Part shown: piece by piece, positions 25,386 through 37,087 of the stretch
Position numbering within the stretch: position 1 is the stretch's first letter
Layout of the letters: every line of letters begins with the position of its first letter
DNA from: Notolepis coatsorum
Lineage: Eukaryota > Chordata > Actinopteri > Aulopiformes > Paralepididae
Assembly (NCBI GenBank): GCA_963971535.1
Contig: OZ020593.1
Location: 21,851,670-21,915,669 of the forward strand
Length of the DNA: 64,000 nt
Direction: 5' to 3'
Program-made: the position numbers and the translations under genes
Notes under the pieces: model-generated
Told to the model about the DNA's origin: nothing
Seen by the model: only the letters and a program-made list of their open reading frames with translations
Database searches by the model: none

Positions 25386-26655
25386 CATCCAGGCAGCCAT
25401 GTTGGAAGAAAGAGAAACAGTCTATGCCAGACCTCTATTGGTATATGTAGTGCAGCCGAGCTACTTGACTGAGGTAATAGGATTTAATGTCTGTCTTAAG
25501 TTAAATAAGACATTAAGCAGTCCCCGCAGCCCAAATGGAATTATAAAAAAAATATAAAAAAATGTAATTTACATTATCATTAAAAAAATAAATGTATCAT
25601 TCCATTTGGGCTGTTGGGGGTGCTTAACAGTCCTGCAAATGATGCATACCCAAAGTAATTTACGATTTATTATACTTTATACTTATAGCACATGCATGAG
25701 TCTGGTCTCTTTTGAAAGGTAACATTCTGAAGTTCCTTACACACTTTGAGTGCTAATATTATAATGTAATAGAGAAACAGGACGCAAGCCAACCGGTACC
25801 AGAGAGAAAGAAAAACGGTTTGATTTGATTTGATTTGATTTGATAGACATCAACATCCCACTCTGCATAATGATCTGGTTTAGGTAAGGGCCATTGCAAT
25901 AATTTGCTAGACCCACATTGTAGATAAAGGCTACTCGTGATAATGGTCATTGCAATTATGGTAATCCAATCTTGACACAACTTGACCTGTCTTGGTTGAA
26001 TTGTTTTCGCAGAGCAATGAGGATGGAAACAGCTGGTGTGTTGGTGAAGGCACATCGATCTCAATGAAAGCCAGGGACCAAAGGACTGTATCAAAGTGGT
26101 GGTGACTGACACACATCCTGGTGCAACACTATCCTCTCTACACCGCCTGCACCAACATGCGTGCCCACATGCCACTACCTCTAGGCCGGGCGTGCTGCCT
26201 GGCGGACGTTTGTGCTCTACTGAGCGATTCTCTTTGTTTTCTTATGGACACAGATACATGTGATGCCCCTGTGTTTACACACTATGCAGACGTCAGTATT
26301 CACCCGCTGAGAGATATCAAGCACATACGTGGAGCACAGGTCCCCCACTGTACAACAAAAACATGTTGAATTGTCACCCTGAGACATGTCCTCTCATCCC
26401 CCACTCCGCTGTTCTCCCTGAAACCCCTCCCTGTGTTCTCAGCTGTGCCGGGGATGTTTGAGTCTGAACTTGACTCAGCCTGGAGAGTCTAGACTAGAGA
26501 CGGGAGAGGAGGGGAGGGCAAGTCATGCAGAGATTGATGTCATCTTAGAAGTGGCATGACGAGAAACGCTTTTTGATGACCTCATCCAATGTTGAAACAC
26601 ATGTACGTCCACTACGCACCTAAATGATGGAACTCATTACACAAAAGTATTAGAG
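25386..26655. other. Unassigned spacer
   Basis: No gene is recognised. A (TTTGA)n microsatellite of about 25 bp sits near 25818-25843. The open frames here (138 codons or fewer) match nothing I recognise and lack supporting context. Confidence 0.4.
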
Positions 26656-26715
26656 AGGTGGTCTCAGGGCTGTGTTCTGAGTCACCTCCTCTACTCGCTG
26701 TACACACATGACTGT

Positions 26716-27117
26716 GTGGCACAGCGGAACAACAACACAATCATCAAATTTGCTGACGACACAGTAGTGATGAGCCTGATCTCTGCAAACGATGAGAGGG
26801 CCTACCTGGAAGAGGTAGAGGATCTGACGCGGTGGTGTCAGGAGAACTGCCTCTCCCTGAACGTCAGCAAAACAAAAGAGATGCTTGTGGACTTTAGGAG
26901 GTTGGGGGTCAGGGACTACAGCCCCCTCAGCATTGACAGGGCACCGGTCAAGAGAGTGAACAGTTTTAAGTACCTCGGAGTCCACATATCCAAGGACTTG
27001 ACATGGACCACACACATTGACAGTGTAGTCAAGAAGGCACAGCAATGCCTCTACTTCCTTAGGCGCCTAAGGAAGTTCAAAGTGAGTCAGAAGATCCTTA
27101 AGAACTTCTACTCATGA
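26716..27117 (+). pseudogene. LINE reverse transcriptase fragment, 5' piece of the interrupted host ORF
   Basis: About 130 codons from just after the B motif of the reverse transcriptase, with FADDTVVMSLISAND near its start, to KILKNFYS, where the frame stops at the inserted L1 (the TGA at 27115-27117 is created at the junction). The continuation lies 4.7 kb further on at 31796. This is a relic and is not expressed as a functional protein. Confidence 0.8.
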
Positions 27118-30100
27118 TCCATGTCTCTAGTGGGAAGTGATAGGAAGATGACCATCCTCAGTGGATGGGGCATAGGGTGGGGATTGGAGAGTGGGTATAG
27201 AGGAACTTATAGTAGGACGGGTGGGTTAGGGTTTAGAGTAGAAGGAGGGGGGGCTGTAGCTGGGGTGGTATTTTTATGTGTTCTATGTACTGTTGTCTTA
27301 TATATGTGTAAGTGTTCCTCCTCTGAACTCCTGGGATTGACCGTCCGGGCCCGCCGGGATCGGCACCTCTGTACTCAGCCTGGCTGCACGGGTATGTTCT
27401 CTACGCACTTATACAAGCTCGACCATGGCTAAATTGAATATTTTAATTTGGAACGCAGGAGGGCTTAACGCCCCACACAAGCGTGCCAGTGTCCTTTGGC
27501 TATTGAAGAGGAGAAATATTGACCTTGCTCTCCTTAGTGAGACGCATTTAATGGTAGGTGACGTGTCAAGACTGGCAAATCGGCAATATCACGTTATCTC
27601 CGCATCCTCAGCCGATGATAAGACGAAAGGAGTAGTCATAGTTACAAGACGTAACCTTGATATCAAAATCTTGGATGTATGGTCGGACACGGAGGGAAGG
27701 ATTACTATAGCAAAAGTTGAATTCTTGCATAGGAAGATGGCTATAATAGCATTGTATGCTCCTAACACATTTGATTCAGCGTTCTATAATACAATCACGA
27801 AGAATATGTTGGAACTTAATGGATACGCTCTCATTGTGGGTGGCGATTTTAATGCGTGCTGGGATGCGGAGATGGATAGGTCTGGGCCCTCTGAAACGAG
27901 CGACCAGAAACGGGCCTCTAAGGCCCTCAGGATGTGGGCCAAAGACACGGGGCTCTCAGACCTCTGGCGCTTATGCAACCCCACCCTCAGAGATTACTCT
28001 CACCTGTCAGCCAGACACAAAAGCTTCTCTCGAATTGACTATGCATTCGCGTCCCCTAATATGTTTGATAGTTTCGATGTCTCATTGGTTCCCTTGGCTC
28101 TCTCAGACCACAAGGGGATTTTCCTTACGGCAACCTTTGGCAGGCTCTCCGCAAGAGCTCCCAGATGGCGTTTTAATTCGACCTTGCTAAAGAACGATGA
28201 CTTCTGTTCTGAGTTCAGGAGTAAACTAGCTGAATTTTTGCAGATCAACGTTGGCACGGTAGAAGACCCTAGGGTCCTGTGGAACGCATTGAAAGGATTC
28301 ATCAGGGGTCATGTCACACTATTTGCCTCCAATTTGCGAAAATCCCGGTCAAAAAAGCTAGAAGGACTGGAATCATTATATGCGGACCTATACGCATCCT
28401 TGCAAACTGACTATAATGAACGACTAAACACACAACGTAAGATAGTCAAAAAAGAAATAAACTCCATACTTAAACAACAGTCTGAGTTCTTAATACATAG
28501 GACAAGACAAAATTACTATTTTCACGGCTCCAGACCTAGCCATCTATTGGCAATGAAAATACGCTCAAATGATCATTTCTCAGATATCCCCTCGATTAGG
28601 ACGAGCCAGGGTGCAGTCACTACTGATTCGAAAAAGATCAATGACACTTTTAAAGAGTTTTACTCACAGTTATATAGCTCAGAGGGTAATCTGGATGACT
28701 CTAGATTTGAATCGTTCATTGGCGGGCTTGAGATACCCCACATTTCTGAGGAAGAGGCCAAGGAACTGGGGAGACCGATTACTCTCGTAGAATTGAGGGA
28801 GACTATTGTTGAAATGCAGAGGGGTAAGGCGCCAGGCTGGGATGGTATTCCACCCGAAGTGTATTTAGCTTTCTGGGACCAACTGGGTCCATTGATGCTC
28901 GATATGATCAATTACGCTATCGAACAAGGGGAGTTCTCAAGAGATGTCAATATGGCGTTGATTTCTTTACTTCTCAAAAAGGACAAAGATCCCAATGATT
29001 GTGGTAGCTATAGACCCTTGAGTCTTCTCGGGGCCGATTTAAAGGTGTTTGCCAAGGTGCTGGCCCGTCGCCTGCAGAGATTTATGTCTGTATTGGTACA
29101 CTGCGATCAAACTGGTTTTATCCCGGGGCGTCTGGCTGCAGATAATCTTAGGAGGCTGTTGCATGTAATCGATAACAGTAAAGACAATACAACTCCATCC
29201 ACAGTTCTGTCTTTGGATGCCATGAAGGCGTTTGACAGACTTGAGTGGTCATACCTGTGGAAGGTACTGGAGGTCATGGGTCTTGGAAAGAGTTTTATTC
29301 ATATGATTAAAGTCCTGTATGCCTCGCCGTCTGCGATGATACTGACAGGCAAAAACTGTTCCACACTCTTTCCAGTCTCCAGATCTTCTAGACAGGGTTG
29401 CCCTCTGAGCCCGGGACTGTTCGCGCTTTCCCTCGAACCTTTGGCTCAATTTATTAGGCAATCGGAGGACATCGTCCCCATAATGGTCAACAATACTCCA
29501 CACAAAATTGCTCTCTATGCGGATGACCTGCTGATTTTCATGGACGACCCCTCCCGGTCGGCCACAAAATTATTGAGGATAATCGATGACTTTGGTAAAT
29601 TGTCAGGTTTTAAGATTAACTGGAACAAATCAGCCTGCCTACCTCTTAATGAACTGGCCAAGGCGGTACGACTACCAGCTGATATCCCCATAGTAGAACA
29701 TTTTAAATACCTGGGCATAGAGATATTCCCCACGCTGAACCAAACTACTAAGTACAACTTCACGGGTACTTATGATAAAATACGCCAGGATCTAGACAGG
29801 TGGTCGTCCCTTCCTAACTCCTTACAAGCCCGGGCTTCCATAATCAAAATGAACATCCTGCCTAGGATAAATTTTATTAGCTCAATGCTCCCCCTGCCCC
29901 CTCCAATAGACCACTGGCGCAAGGTACAATCGATGGTATCTAAGTTTGTCTGGAATAACAAACGCCCGAGAATCAAAAGGGCTACTACTCAACGTAGGAA
30001 ACAAGATGGGGGCCTCGCAATCCCTGATTTTAAACTTTATTTCTGGTCCTTTTCACTGAGACCTCTGATGTGCTGGCTAGACCCTGTAGAGGCTGTATCG

Positions 30101-31778
30101 TGGCGCTCCTTAGAAGCGGCGGCGGTGTCTCCGCTAAGATTGCAGGATGTAGTGTACTCCACTGTCTCTATTGCGAAATGCCGGCTGAGGTATGGACCGA
30201 TCATAACTCACGTGATCCAAACGTGGCGTAATGTACAGAGGTCGTGTGGGGTTAAATGCCCTTGGCACCTGGACTCTCCAATTTTTAATAACCAGCAATT
30301 ACTTGTTGGACACAAGCCGGTTAATATTCCTCAATGGCAAAGGAGGGGAGTGCATACTCTGGAGGATATTTATGATAAGAACGGCCTCCGTGCGTTTCAG
30401 GACTTAAGAGAATTTTATGATCTTCCCGGCGAGTCCTTCTTTCTTTACCTTCAACTAAGGTCAGCACTGAGGGCGCATGGCGTACCGTGGGCTCAAGCTT
30501 TGCAACCACACCCCTTCCTCAGGCTCATAGTGGACAGAACGACATCCAGAGGGTTTGTCTCAGACTTTTATACGCTCTTAATTCAATCCACGTATAAAAA
30601 TTTATCATTGGATACAATCTGGCGTGTGGATATCCCGGAGTTGGACCCCGAGTTTGACTGGGATGATGTTTGGGCAAATGTGGCATTATCTTCCCGCAAC
30701 CCCAATCACCAGCAAATTAATTTTAATTACATTCATAGGACCTATCTTACACCTAGGAAGCTATTTGCTATGGGACTGATAACCGACTCTCGGTGCACTT
30801 TGTGCTCTCAAAAGGCCACTGGCACTTATATGCATATGTATTGGGATTGCCCACCAGTGGCCCGTTTCTGGAGGTCAATAACGGACAAACTTTCAGATCT
30901 GTGTGGCTTAACTATCCCATTCACAGCTGTTACGCTACTCCTGAACGATATAACGACACTACCCGCGTCCGTACAACTGAAAAGGGTTGTCCTAGCGGGT
31001 GTCACAGCAGCGAAGAAGCTAATAGCAATGAGATGGAAGGAGCCTGAGAAGCTGACAATGATCAACTGGTCCCTAACTCTATTGGATGTGATTTATCTTG
31101 AGATATCCACGGCTCGGGTGATTGGGGTGGGGCAGGCTGGCATTGACCTGTGGTTCGCAGCAGCTGAGAAGGTAAAGACCGCCGTGTGCGGCTGAGCGGG
31201 GTTGGGGCGCTTGATCGGGGGGGTCCGGCGGTCTCTGGGGAGGGGGAGGAGGAAATGTCTTGTCTGTCTTGGTTTTTGTCTTGTCCTTCTTAACTTTGGC
31301 TGGGGGGATTTTAGGGGGGGTTGGTATTTAGCTATTCTGCGCTATATGTCAATTCACATGCCATCTCCCCAAGGGACTAATATTGGCAGACTGATTGACC
31401 TGTCAACCAACTTGGAAGAGGAATTTCTTTCTTCTTACACTTTACCGTCTGCGAGTTTGGCAGTCTTGAACATGTGTAAGGGACCTAGGCTATCTACAGT
31501 AAATCTGCGACAACACTCTCATAAACAATCTTTTAAGTCACTCCACTTTGTAAAGGTGGGGAAAGGTTGCCATGTCTTGAAGACCCCTTTTTGTTATTGA
31601 AGTAGCCACCTATATTTGATAGGTTGGACGCTGTTTCTTTTTCTTTTTGTCTTATAATTTATTATTCTGTATTATTATTGTTTGTTATTCTCCTGTGAAG
31701 TTATGTTTTTTGTTACTGTGGTTATTGTGTTGTCCTGTTTCATGTAATTAATAATAAAAAAAATTTGATCAAAAAAAA
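27117..31778 (+). mobile_element. L1-like LINE, 4.66 kb, nested, with 17-bp target duplication
   Basis: It is flanked by the perfect 17-bp repeat AAGAACTTCTACTCATG (27100-27116 and 31779-31795). The contents are a G-rich leader of about 300 bp, an intact ORF2 (27425-31195), a 3' UTR of about 560 bp and an A-rich tail ending in ten A residues just before the duplication. ORF1 is absent, so the copy is either 5'-truncated in the ORF1-ORF2 spacer or belongs to a single-ORF lineage. A perfect duplication and an uninterrupted ORF indicate a recent insertion. Confidence 0.93.
27425..31195 (+). CDS. L1-type ORF2 protein: APE endonuclease and reverse transcriptase
   Basis: An intact 1256-codon frame encodes the enzyme that makes target-primed copies of the element. 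Residues 1 to about 235 are an APE endonuclease: LIWNAGGLN at 6, SETH near 39, a GGDFNACWD block near 138 and SDHKGIF near 227. The reverse transcriptase spans about residues 480-760, with GKAPGWDGIP near 470, a YRPLSLL block near 535, RQGCPLSPGLFAL near 658 and the catalytic YADDLL near 697. A C-terminal cysteine-histidine cluster (CTLCSQKATGTYMHMYWDC near 1123) is typical of L1 ORF2. The start ATG has a favourable context (GACCATGG). Length matches complete L1/Tx1-group ORF2 proteins (about 1250-1300 residues). No stop or frameshift is seen. Fish L1 families (Swimmer-like or Tx1-like) are the closest type; the exact family is not determined. Confidence 0.93.
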   Translation: MAKLNILIWNAGGLNAPHKRASVLWLLKRRNIDLALLSETHLMVGDVSRLANRQYHVISASSADDKTKGVVIVTRRNLDIKILDVWSDTEGRITIAKVEFLHRKMAIIALYAPNTFDSAFYNTITKNMLELNGYALIVGGDFNACWDAEMDRSGPSETSDQKRASKALRMWAKDTGLSDLWRLCNPTLRDYSHLSARHKSFSRIDYAFASPNMFDSFDVSLVPLALSDHKGIFLTATFGRLSARAPRWRFNSTLLKNDDFCSEFRSKLAEFLQINVGTVEDPRVLWNALKGFIRGHVTLFASNLRKSRSKKLEGLESLYADLYASLQTDYNERLNTQRKIVKKEINSILKQQSEFLIHRTRQNYYFHGSRPSHLLAMKIRSNDHFSDIPSIRTSQGAVTTDSKKINDTFKEFYSQLYSSEGNLDDSRFESFIGGLEIPHISEEEAKELGRPITLVELRETIVEMQRGKAPGWDGIPPEVYLAFWDQLGPLMLDMINYAIEQGEFSRDVNMALISLLLKKDKDPNDCGSYRPLSLLGADLKVFAKVLARRLQRFMSVLVHCDQTGFIPGRLAADNLRRLLHVIDNSKDNTTPSTVLSLDAMKAFDRLEWSYLWKVLEVMGLGKSFIHMIKVLYASPSAMILTGKNCSTLFPVSRSSRQGCPLSPGLFALSLEPLAQFIRQSEDIVPIMVNNTPHKIALYADDLLIFMDDPSRSATKLLRIIDDFGKLSGFKINWNKSACLPLNELAKAVRLPADIPIVEHFKYLGIEIFPTLNQTTKYNFTGTYDKIRQDLDRWSSLPNSLQARASIIKMNILPRINFISSMLPLPPPIDHWRKVQSMVSKFVWNNKRPRIKRATTQRRKQDGGLAIPDFKLYFWSFSLRPLMCWLDPVEAVSWRSLEAAAVSPLRLQDVVYSTVSIAKCRLRYGPIITHVIQTWRNVQRSCGVKCPWHLDSPIFNNQQLLVGHKPVNIPQWQRRGVHTLEDIYDKNGLRAFQDLREFYDLPGESFFLYLQLRSALRAHGVPWAQALQPHPFLRLIVDRTTSRGFVSDFYTLLIQSTYKNLSLDTIWRVDIPELDPEFDWDDVWANVALSSRNPNHQQINFNYIHRTYLTPRKLFAMGLITDSRCTLCSQKATGTYMHMYWDCPPVARFWRSITDKLSDLCGLTIPFTAVTLLLNDITTLPASVQLKRVVLAGVTAAKKLIAMRWKEPEKLTMINWSLTLLDVIYLEISTARVIGVGQAGIDLWFAAAEKVKTAVCG

Positions 31779-31795
31779 AAGAACTTCTACTCATG

Positions 31796-32075
31796 CACAA
31801 TAGAGAGCATCCTGACTGGCAATATCACCTCCTGGTTTGGGAATAGCACCGCACAAGACCGCAGCAGACTACAGAGAGTGTCCCGTTCAGCCGAACGCAC
31901 AATTGGAGGTGGGCTTCCCACTCTCCAGGACATTTACAACAAGCGTTGCAGGGGTAAGGCTAAGAGAATAATCAAAGACTTTGAACTGCTGCGGTCAGGC
32001 AAGCGATACCGGAGTCTCATGACCAGTACAGAGAGACTCAGAAGGAGCTTCTATCCCCAGGCCACCATCAAATAC
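31796..32075 (+). pseudogene. LINE reverse transcriptase C-terminal piece of the interrupted host ORF
   Basis: It reads in frame from the duplicated target: IESILTGNITSWFGN, then RSAERTIGGGLPTLQDIYNKRC, then TERLRRSFYPQA, the C-terminal signature of this LINE clade. A stretch of about nine codons found in the 17-kb LINE between IIKD and the LLRSG motif is missing here. Confidence 0.75.
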
Positions 32076-32504
32076 ACTCACAGCACACACATCCACACGT
32101 ACACACTCACTTTAAATAAACAACTCACTGTAGCACCCACTTTAGACACTTTAACACACTTTATATTGATTGGTAAAGAGATTTGCACTACAACTCATAC
32201 CTCATTGCACCTTACCCTAAGTTGTACCTCATCCCATTTCTGCATTGTACTGTATATTGTATTGTAACTCAGTTACTCATTTTTCAGTATTGTATATTGT
32301 ATATATGTATATTGAACACTTTTGTTTACATACTTTTGACTTTCTATTTTATACTTTCTATTTTATACTTTCTATTTTATACTTATCTATTTGTATCTAG
32401 CACACTCTCAGGAGCAAAACAGGAAAAAGTTTTTCATATAAAAGTATTCTGTATTTTTGTATGACAACTAATAAAGAAACTTGAAACTTGAAACATGCAC
32501 TTGG

Positions 32505-32600
32505 CCCTGCAACGCCTGGTGTAAATGTGGGAAGCCCACCTACAATTGTGTGTTCGGCTGATCGAGCAACTCTGCAGTCTGCTGCTGCGGTGGGGTTGGT
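32505..32600 (-). mobile_element. Inverted fragment of the same LINE family
   Basis: The minus strand reads RSAEHTIVGGLPTF, the counterpart of RSAERTIGGGLPTL at about 31886-31925 of the LINE just upstream. It therefore forms an inverted repeat with it, beginning about 10 bp after the LINE 3' end. Confidence 0.7.
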
Positions 32601-35227
32601 CGGCATTAAACACTTAATTTCCTGCATTCTGGTGTACCAATTTCTGCCTTTTCTGCATCAATCTATGGTGGAAATGTCTTTATTTATGTAGAGGAAAAGA
32701 CAACAAATATAAGGGAATATGGTGCAGTAAGGCTCTCTTCTGTATAGCTTTCAAATATGTATTCTCCTGTATTGTATTGTATTGTGGTTGGTTAACAAAT
32801 GTACCTCTTCTCAATATTGAGGGGGACATGTCCCCTGCTGCAACCCCCTTTAAACATACTCTTGTGCCACATACACCACCGTCTGTATCACAGCGAGTGT
32901 GCAGAGAAGATGGATGTATCAGAGCAGCTAGCTGGAGCCTTGACTTATATCCTTTAGCATCCTTGTGGTGACAGACTGATGAACGGGGGCGAGCGAACCC
33001 CCAATCCCTCTCCCCGGTGTCGGCGTCTCACCGTGGGCTCGTAAATCCCCCAGCTGGCCCGTCTGGCTGTCAGGGACACTTGTCGCCCGGGAGGCCAGAG
33101 GAGACTATCTCTCGCAGGCGCTACGTTGGTTTTTTATAGGCATAGGCAATCAACGTGGCATCAACCTGCCAGCCTTCATCCTGGATTCTGATAGTGAACA
33201 AAAGAGATTTCGGTATACATGGCCGGTCGGGGGGGTTTGATTTTGATGGACAGTATTACGCTTCGTACAGGATGTGTTATTATTGTGTGCCTTGGCCCGG
33301 TATGATGTGCTGGTTTATTTGACACTGCAGAGGTGAAGAAGAACAGCAGGGGGGAGAGGGGGGGGGGCGTGTCCAGTGTTTCATAATAAAGCATTGAGAC
33401 AACAGTAAAGCCAGACAGTAGTTTAGCACTATTAAATGTTCTCATTACATTCATATCAGTGTGCTGGACATTAAGTGTACAATGAGATATCATTCATTTT
33501 AATTTGACTACTATAAATGCAGAGGGTGTGGCCTGCTGACTGTAATGAGTCCCCATGTCTCCATGAAACGGCTAGCAGAATGCTATTTGATTCCACATAT
33601 TTATGCGTTTCCATGTAAAAACAGGAAGCTATAGGGGAGCACTTGTCATGGATATTGATTGGCGTTTACAGTAACCAACAGTGCTGAATGTGCATTACGG
33701 TCGACCCATTAGCTAGCAAGCTGATGTTAGCAACATACATTAGCAACGTTACACAACATTAGTAACGTTAGCTAGCAAGCTAACCTTGAACATTTGTTCA
33801 ATTTAGTTAAAGAGGCAGAGTGCTAGCTTAGTTACAATGCTGTAAATGTCATTCTAAAGCTACATTTCATTGGATGCTAAATTAGTATACGCCCGGCCGC
33901 CGTGTGCAGGATGACTCATCAACATTTTCTTACTGTTTTCCAGGAAATGACAAACAAAATAAAATCTAGACATCATGTGATAAAAGAACATAAACATCTA
34001 TTTTGATTTCATGAGCCATTTAATCCTTTGGCTCTTAGCAGCTGGAGTTTTTCTACCTGAAAGTACAGCATTTCTCTTTTCTTTTTTTCACAATCTGACT
34101 CAATGTGTGACGACACCCAATAACACAAGCAGCCCTTCATGATACAACAAGGTGATTGAACTCAGTACAGAATATATTTCAGAGGCGACACGATAAATCA
34201 GTAATAAATCGTTGGTATAGAGCCAATATTTCTTTAAATAGCATATTCTACCTCAGTGATAGTGATGTTTTTAGTGGTGAAATAAAGAAATAATAATTTA
34301 GTTACAGCAACTTCCTGTAATCTCTTGACCCGCTATAATCCATTATAATCGGTCATGGAAAACGGCCTTTTGAGCCTCAGAGAGGATAAATAGCAGTAAA
34401 TAGCAGCGTGGGAGGATTGTAAATACGGTAGCTTTGGCCGCATTTAATTCCTAATAGGTGACAGTGCACCCATCGCCTTTTGGTTAAAAACTCAAAAGTC
34501 CCAAACAGAAAGAATAATCCGATTTCACGCGGTTGTAGTCGAGACTTGGGGCAACATCTGGATGTAAAAACCTCATTATTGGCTCCTATTTCAGGAGAGT
34601 ATCCGTTTAAATGAAAAACACAGACGCCATTTTGACAGGCATTTCTCCAACAAATCATCAACCGACAAATGAGTGCGCACAGGGGTTGGCTACAATTTGT
34701 TCTGTTTGTTCTACCAATCGTCTGGGACTTTGGCTTCTTCTGAGCGAAGTGGCCCCAAAAATGTATAAGGAGCCTTGCGTTCTGAATAGCATCGTGGAGG
34801 CGGACATCCCGTTTGATTACATTACAGCAGCGTGTTTGACAGTAATGAAAGACAAAAACCAAAAACACAAATCATCACTTTTCCACAACAGAGTTTTTAT
34901 TATTTATTGTGGTTCTTTTTGAAGGTTTCCATTGTTTTGATTTTTTAATAGTGGTTCCCTTTACATCAAATGACCCGTAAGTAGGGTCGAGGAGATATTG
35001 CACACAAACATCAGAAAAGCACTATAAGTAATACCTTTACTTGAAACTAACTGCTAGAGGGTTAGATATGAGTTGGGGAAAGGGAGGGGAGGATGCAAGA
35101 TCACAAGACAAATATATACCGCACGGCTGCAGACAAACGTTATTAACGATCACCCAAGAGAGAGAGAGAGAGGGAGAGAGAGAGAGAGAGGGAGAGAGAG
35201 AGAGAGAGGGAGAGAGCAGGAGATAGG

Positions 35228-35321
<94 letters not shown>

Positions 35322-37080
35322 AAGAGACATGTCGGTCCAGAGCAGGTTGGGAGAGAAAGTGTGTCATGGCCATGCTATCGGCTACAGGTTTCTCTGCGGG
35401 GGGGAATGGCTCTGCTGTGTGTTACCATAAGACACGACATAAAAAACTAAACACGACCAGTTAGTTGAATGGATTGAAGAGCCTAAAAAGAAGGACGTTT
35501 CTAACTGTCTTAGCGTTATTGTAGCGTGTTTCCATTTGTATAATCACTGACTGAAGGTTCCTCTCCTTCAGTTCTCAGAAGTTGTGGTTTCTATAATATA
35601 GAATATTGTCGTCGTAATAGGATTGTGTCGTCGTGTCATGTTCGCTTTCGAAGTGTCTATTTTTTTTTCTTCTTTTTCGATTTCTTTTGCCTTTCATCTA
35701 AAAAAAAAAAAAACAGTCACTCTATCTCCCCGTCGTGTGTTCGATCCCCCTCAAGGTTAATGTATACAGATCGCTGCCTCTTCCCAACAAGTCTACGAGA
35801 AGAGGATCAGCGATTCCAGAGGCAGCGGCGTCTTGTGCGACTTATCGGCCCGTGGTGGTGCCACAGCTTACTGCACAATCACCATCTTTTTTGTTTTTGT
35901 TTTGAGTGCCGTGGACAACGAGTGGAATACCGTAAACCACGCTTTGACATTTTGTCATGGAATGACATCTTTGCAAAGACCCTACAATGCGCCGTAACAT
36001 TCTTTACGTAATTATTAGCCAAGCCTACAGCGTTCGATGCCCTTAGCGGCGGTACAGAGGAAATCCCTTCCTTTTAAAAAAAATAAAAATAAACAAAAAG
36101 AAAGAAAAAATATTAACGTATTACATTACTCATGCACATTTCTTTCCAAACAGTCACCCTGGCACAAAGCTATTTATAATTATAGTACAGTGCTTTAGAA
36201 AAACCAAGACATTTTAAGGATTAGGAAAGTATCTTGCTTATAGCTAGTTTTAACATACAGGCAAAATGCAAGTTGTCCCACGGTTCAATTATTCCACAGA
36301 AAAAGCCGGGATAAGAGATCGCCCAGCTACAATCCAGTTCTTAATAAACAAGGAACTTAAATAAGTTAAAACAGACGCACTCTGAAAGGAAACTCAAACA
36401 TTGTATTCTAAATCAATACGCATGAGATTTTACAGATGTGAGAAAGCCACGGAAAAACTTGTTGTGACGGAAACGTTTTCCCCCCAGAGCTCCAGAGGCT
36501 AGCAAGGCAACAAAGCATAATAAATAATAATGCATCCCAAGATATATTCAATAAATAATCACATTTAAACTCTGACAGGAAACAAACCCAGACACCAGTT
36601 TCATAGTTGGTGCACAGCATACAGTACACATAAAATAAATAAATAAATAAATATAAAGTTAGACAATGAGGACAATCAAGTGAGGAAATGTTTGTTGATC
36701 GGTGAGAGTATTCCTTCATGTTAACTAATTTATTTAAATGTACCATTATGTGTATTCATAATAGTCCTTTTTTGGGAATGGGCTTTTACGTATATAGTTG
36801 TTTGATTGACATTTTCCAATTAGGGTAGGGTTCATGTTCACTATCAGTATTTGCTGTCTGCTAGTTTAAGTGCATCACATGTTTTTTTACATTCATTTTT
36901 ACTATCTAAGGCAATAAGAGAAAATGTGTTTCTTTTGATCCTTTGGTGTGATTATGAATATCAGGTTTTTTCTTTTTGTTCTTGGCTGGCAGATACATTT
37001 ATCAGAAACCATAATTTTGACCTTTTTTTCCTGGGAATACATCTCCAATCTACCTGAGAATAGATTAAGAATCTCAGCAC
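32601..37080. other. Unassigned region downstream of map1b, with a GA microsatellite
   Basis: No open frame with a recognisable product is present. A (GA)n array spans 35157-35318 with GGGAGA interruptions at its left part. GCTAGC/TTAGC-rich sequence lies at 33705-33840, and AAAT repeats at 36630-36650. Part of this may be map1b 3'-UTR or downstream regulatory sequence, since the gene ends at 38096 on the minus strand, but I see no decisive poly(A) site. Confidence 0.4.
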
Positions 37081-37087
37081 ATTAAGA

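Larger units (their letters stand above)
26660..32494 (+). mobile_element. Rex1/L2-like LINE remnant, split by an L1-like insertion
   Basis: The left part (26660-27116) encodes the second half of a reverse-transcriptase core: an SQGCVLSHLLYSLYTHDC block, FADDTVV and a KYLGVHISKDLTWTTHIDS block. The right part (31796 on) continues in the same protein (IESILTGNITSWFGN, then RSAERTIGGGLPTLQDIYNK) and then a 3' UTR ending in TTGAAACTTGAAAC at 32494. It is related to, but clearly diverged from, the LINE at 17 kb. It is 5'-truncated and has an internal deletion of several codons near 31980 (KDFELLRSG), so it was probably inactive before the L1 arrived. Confidence 0.88.
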
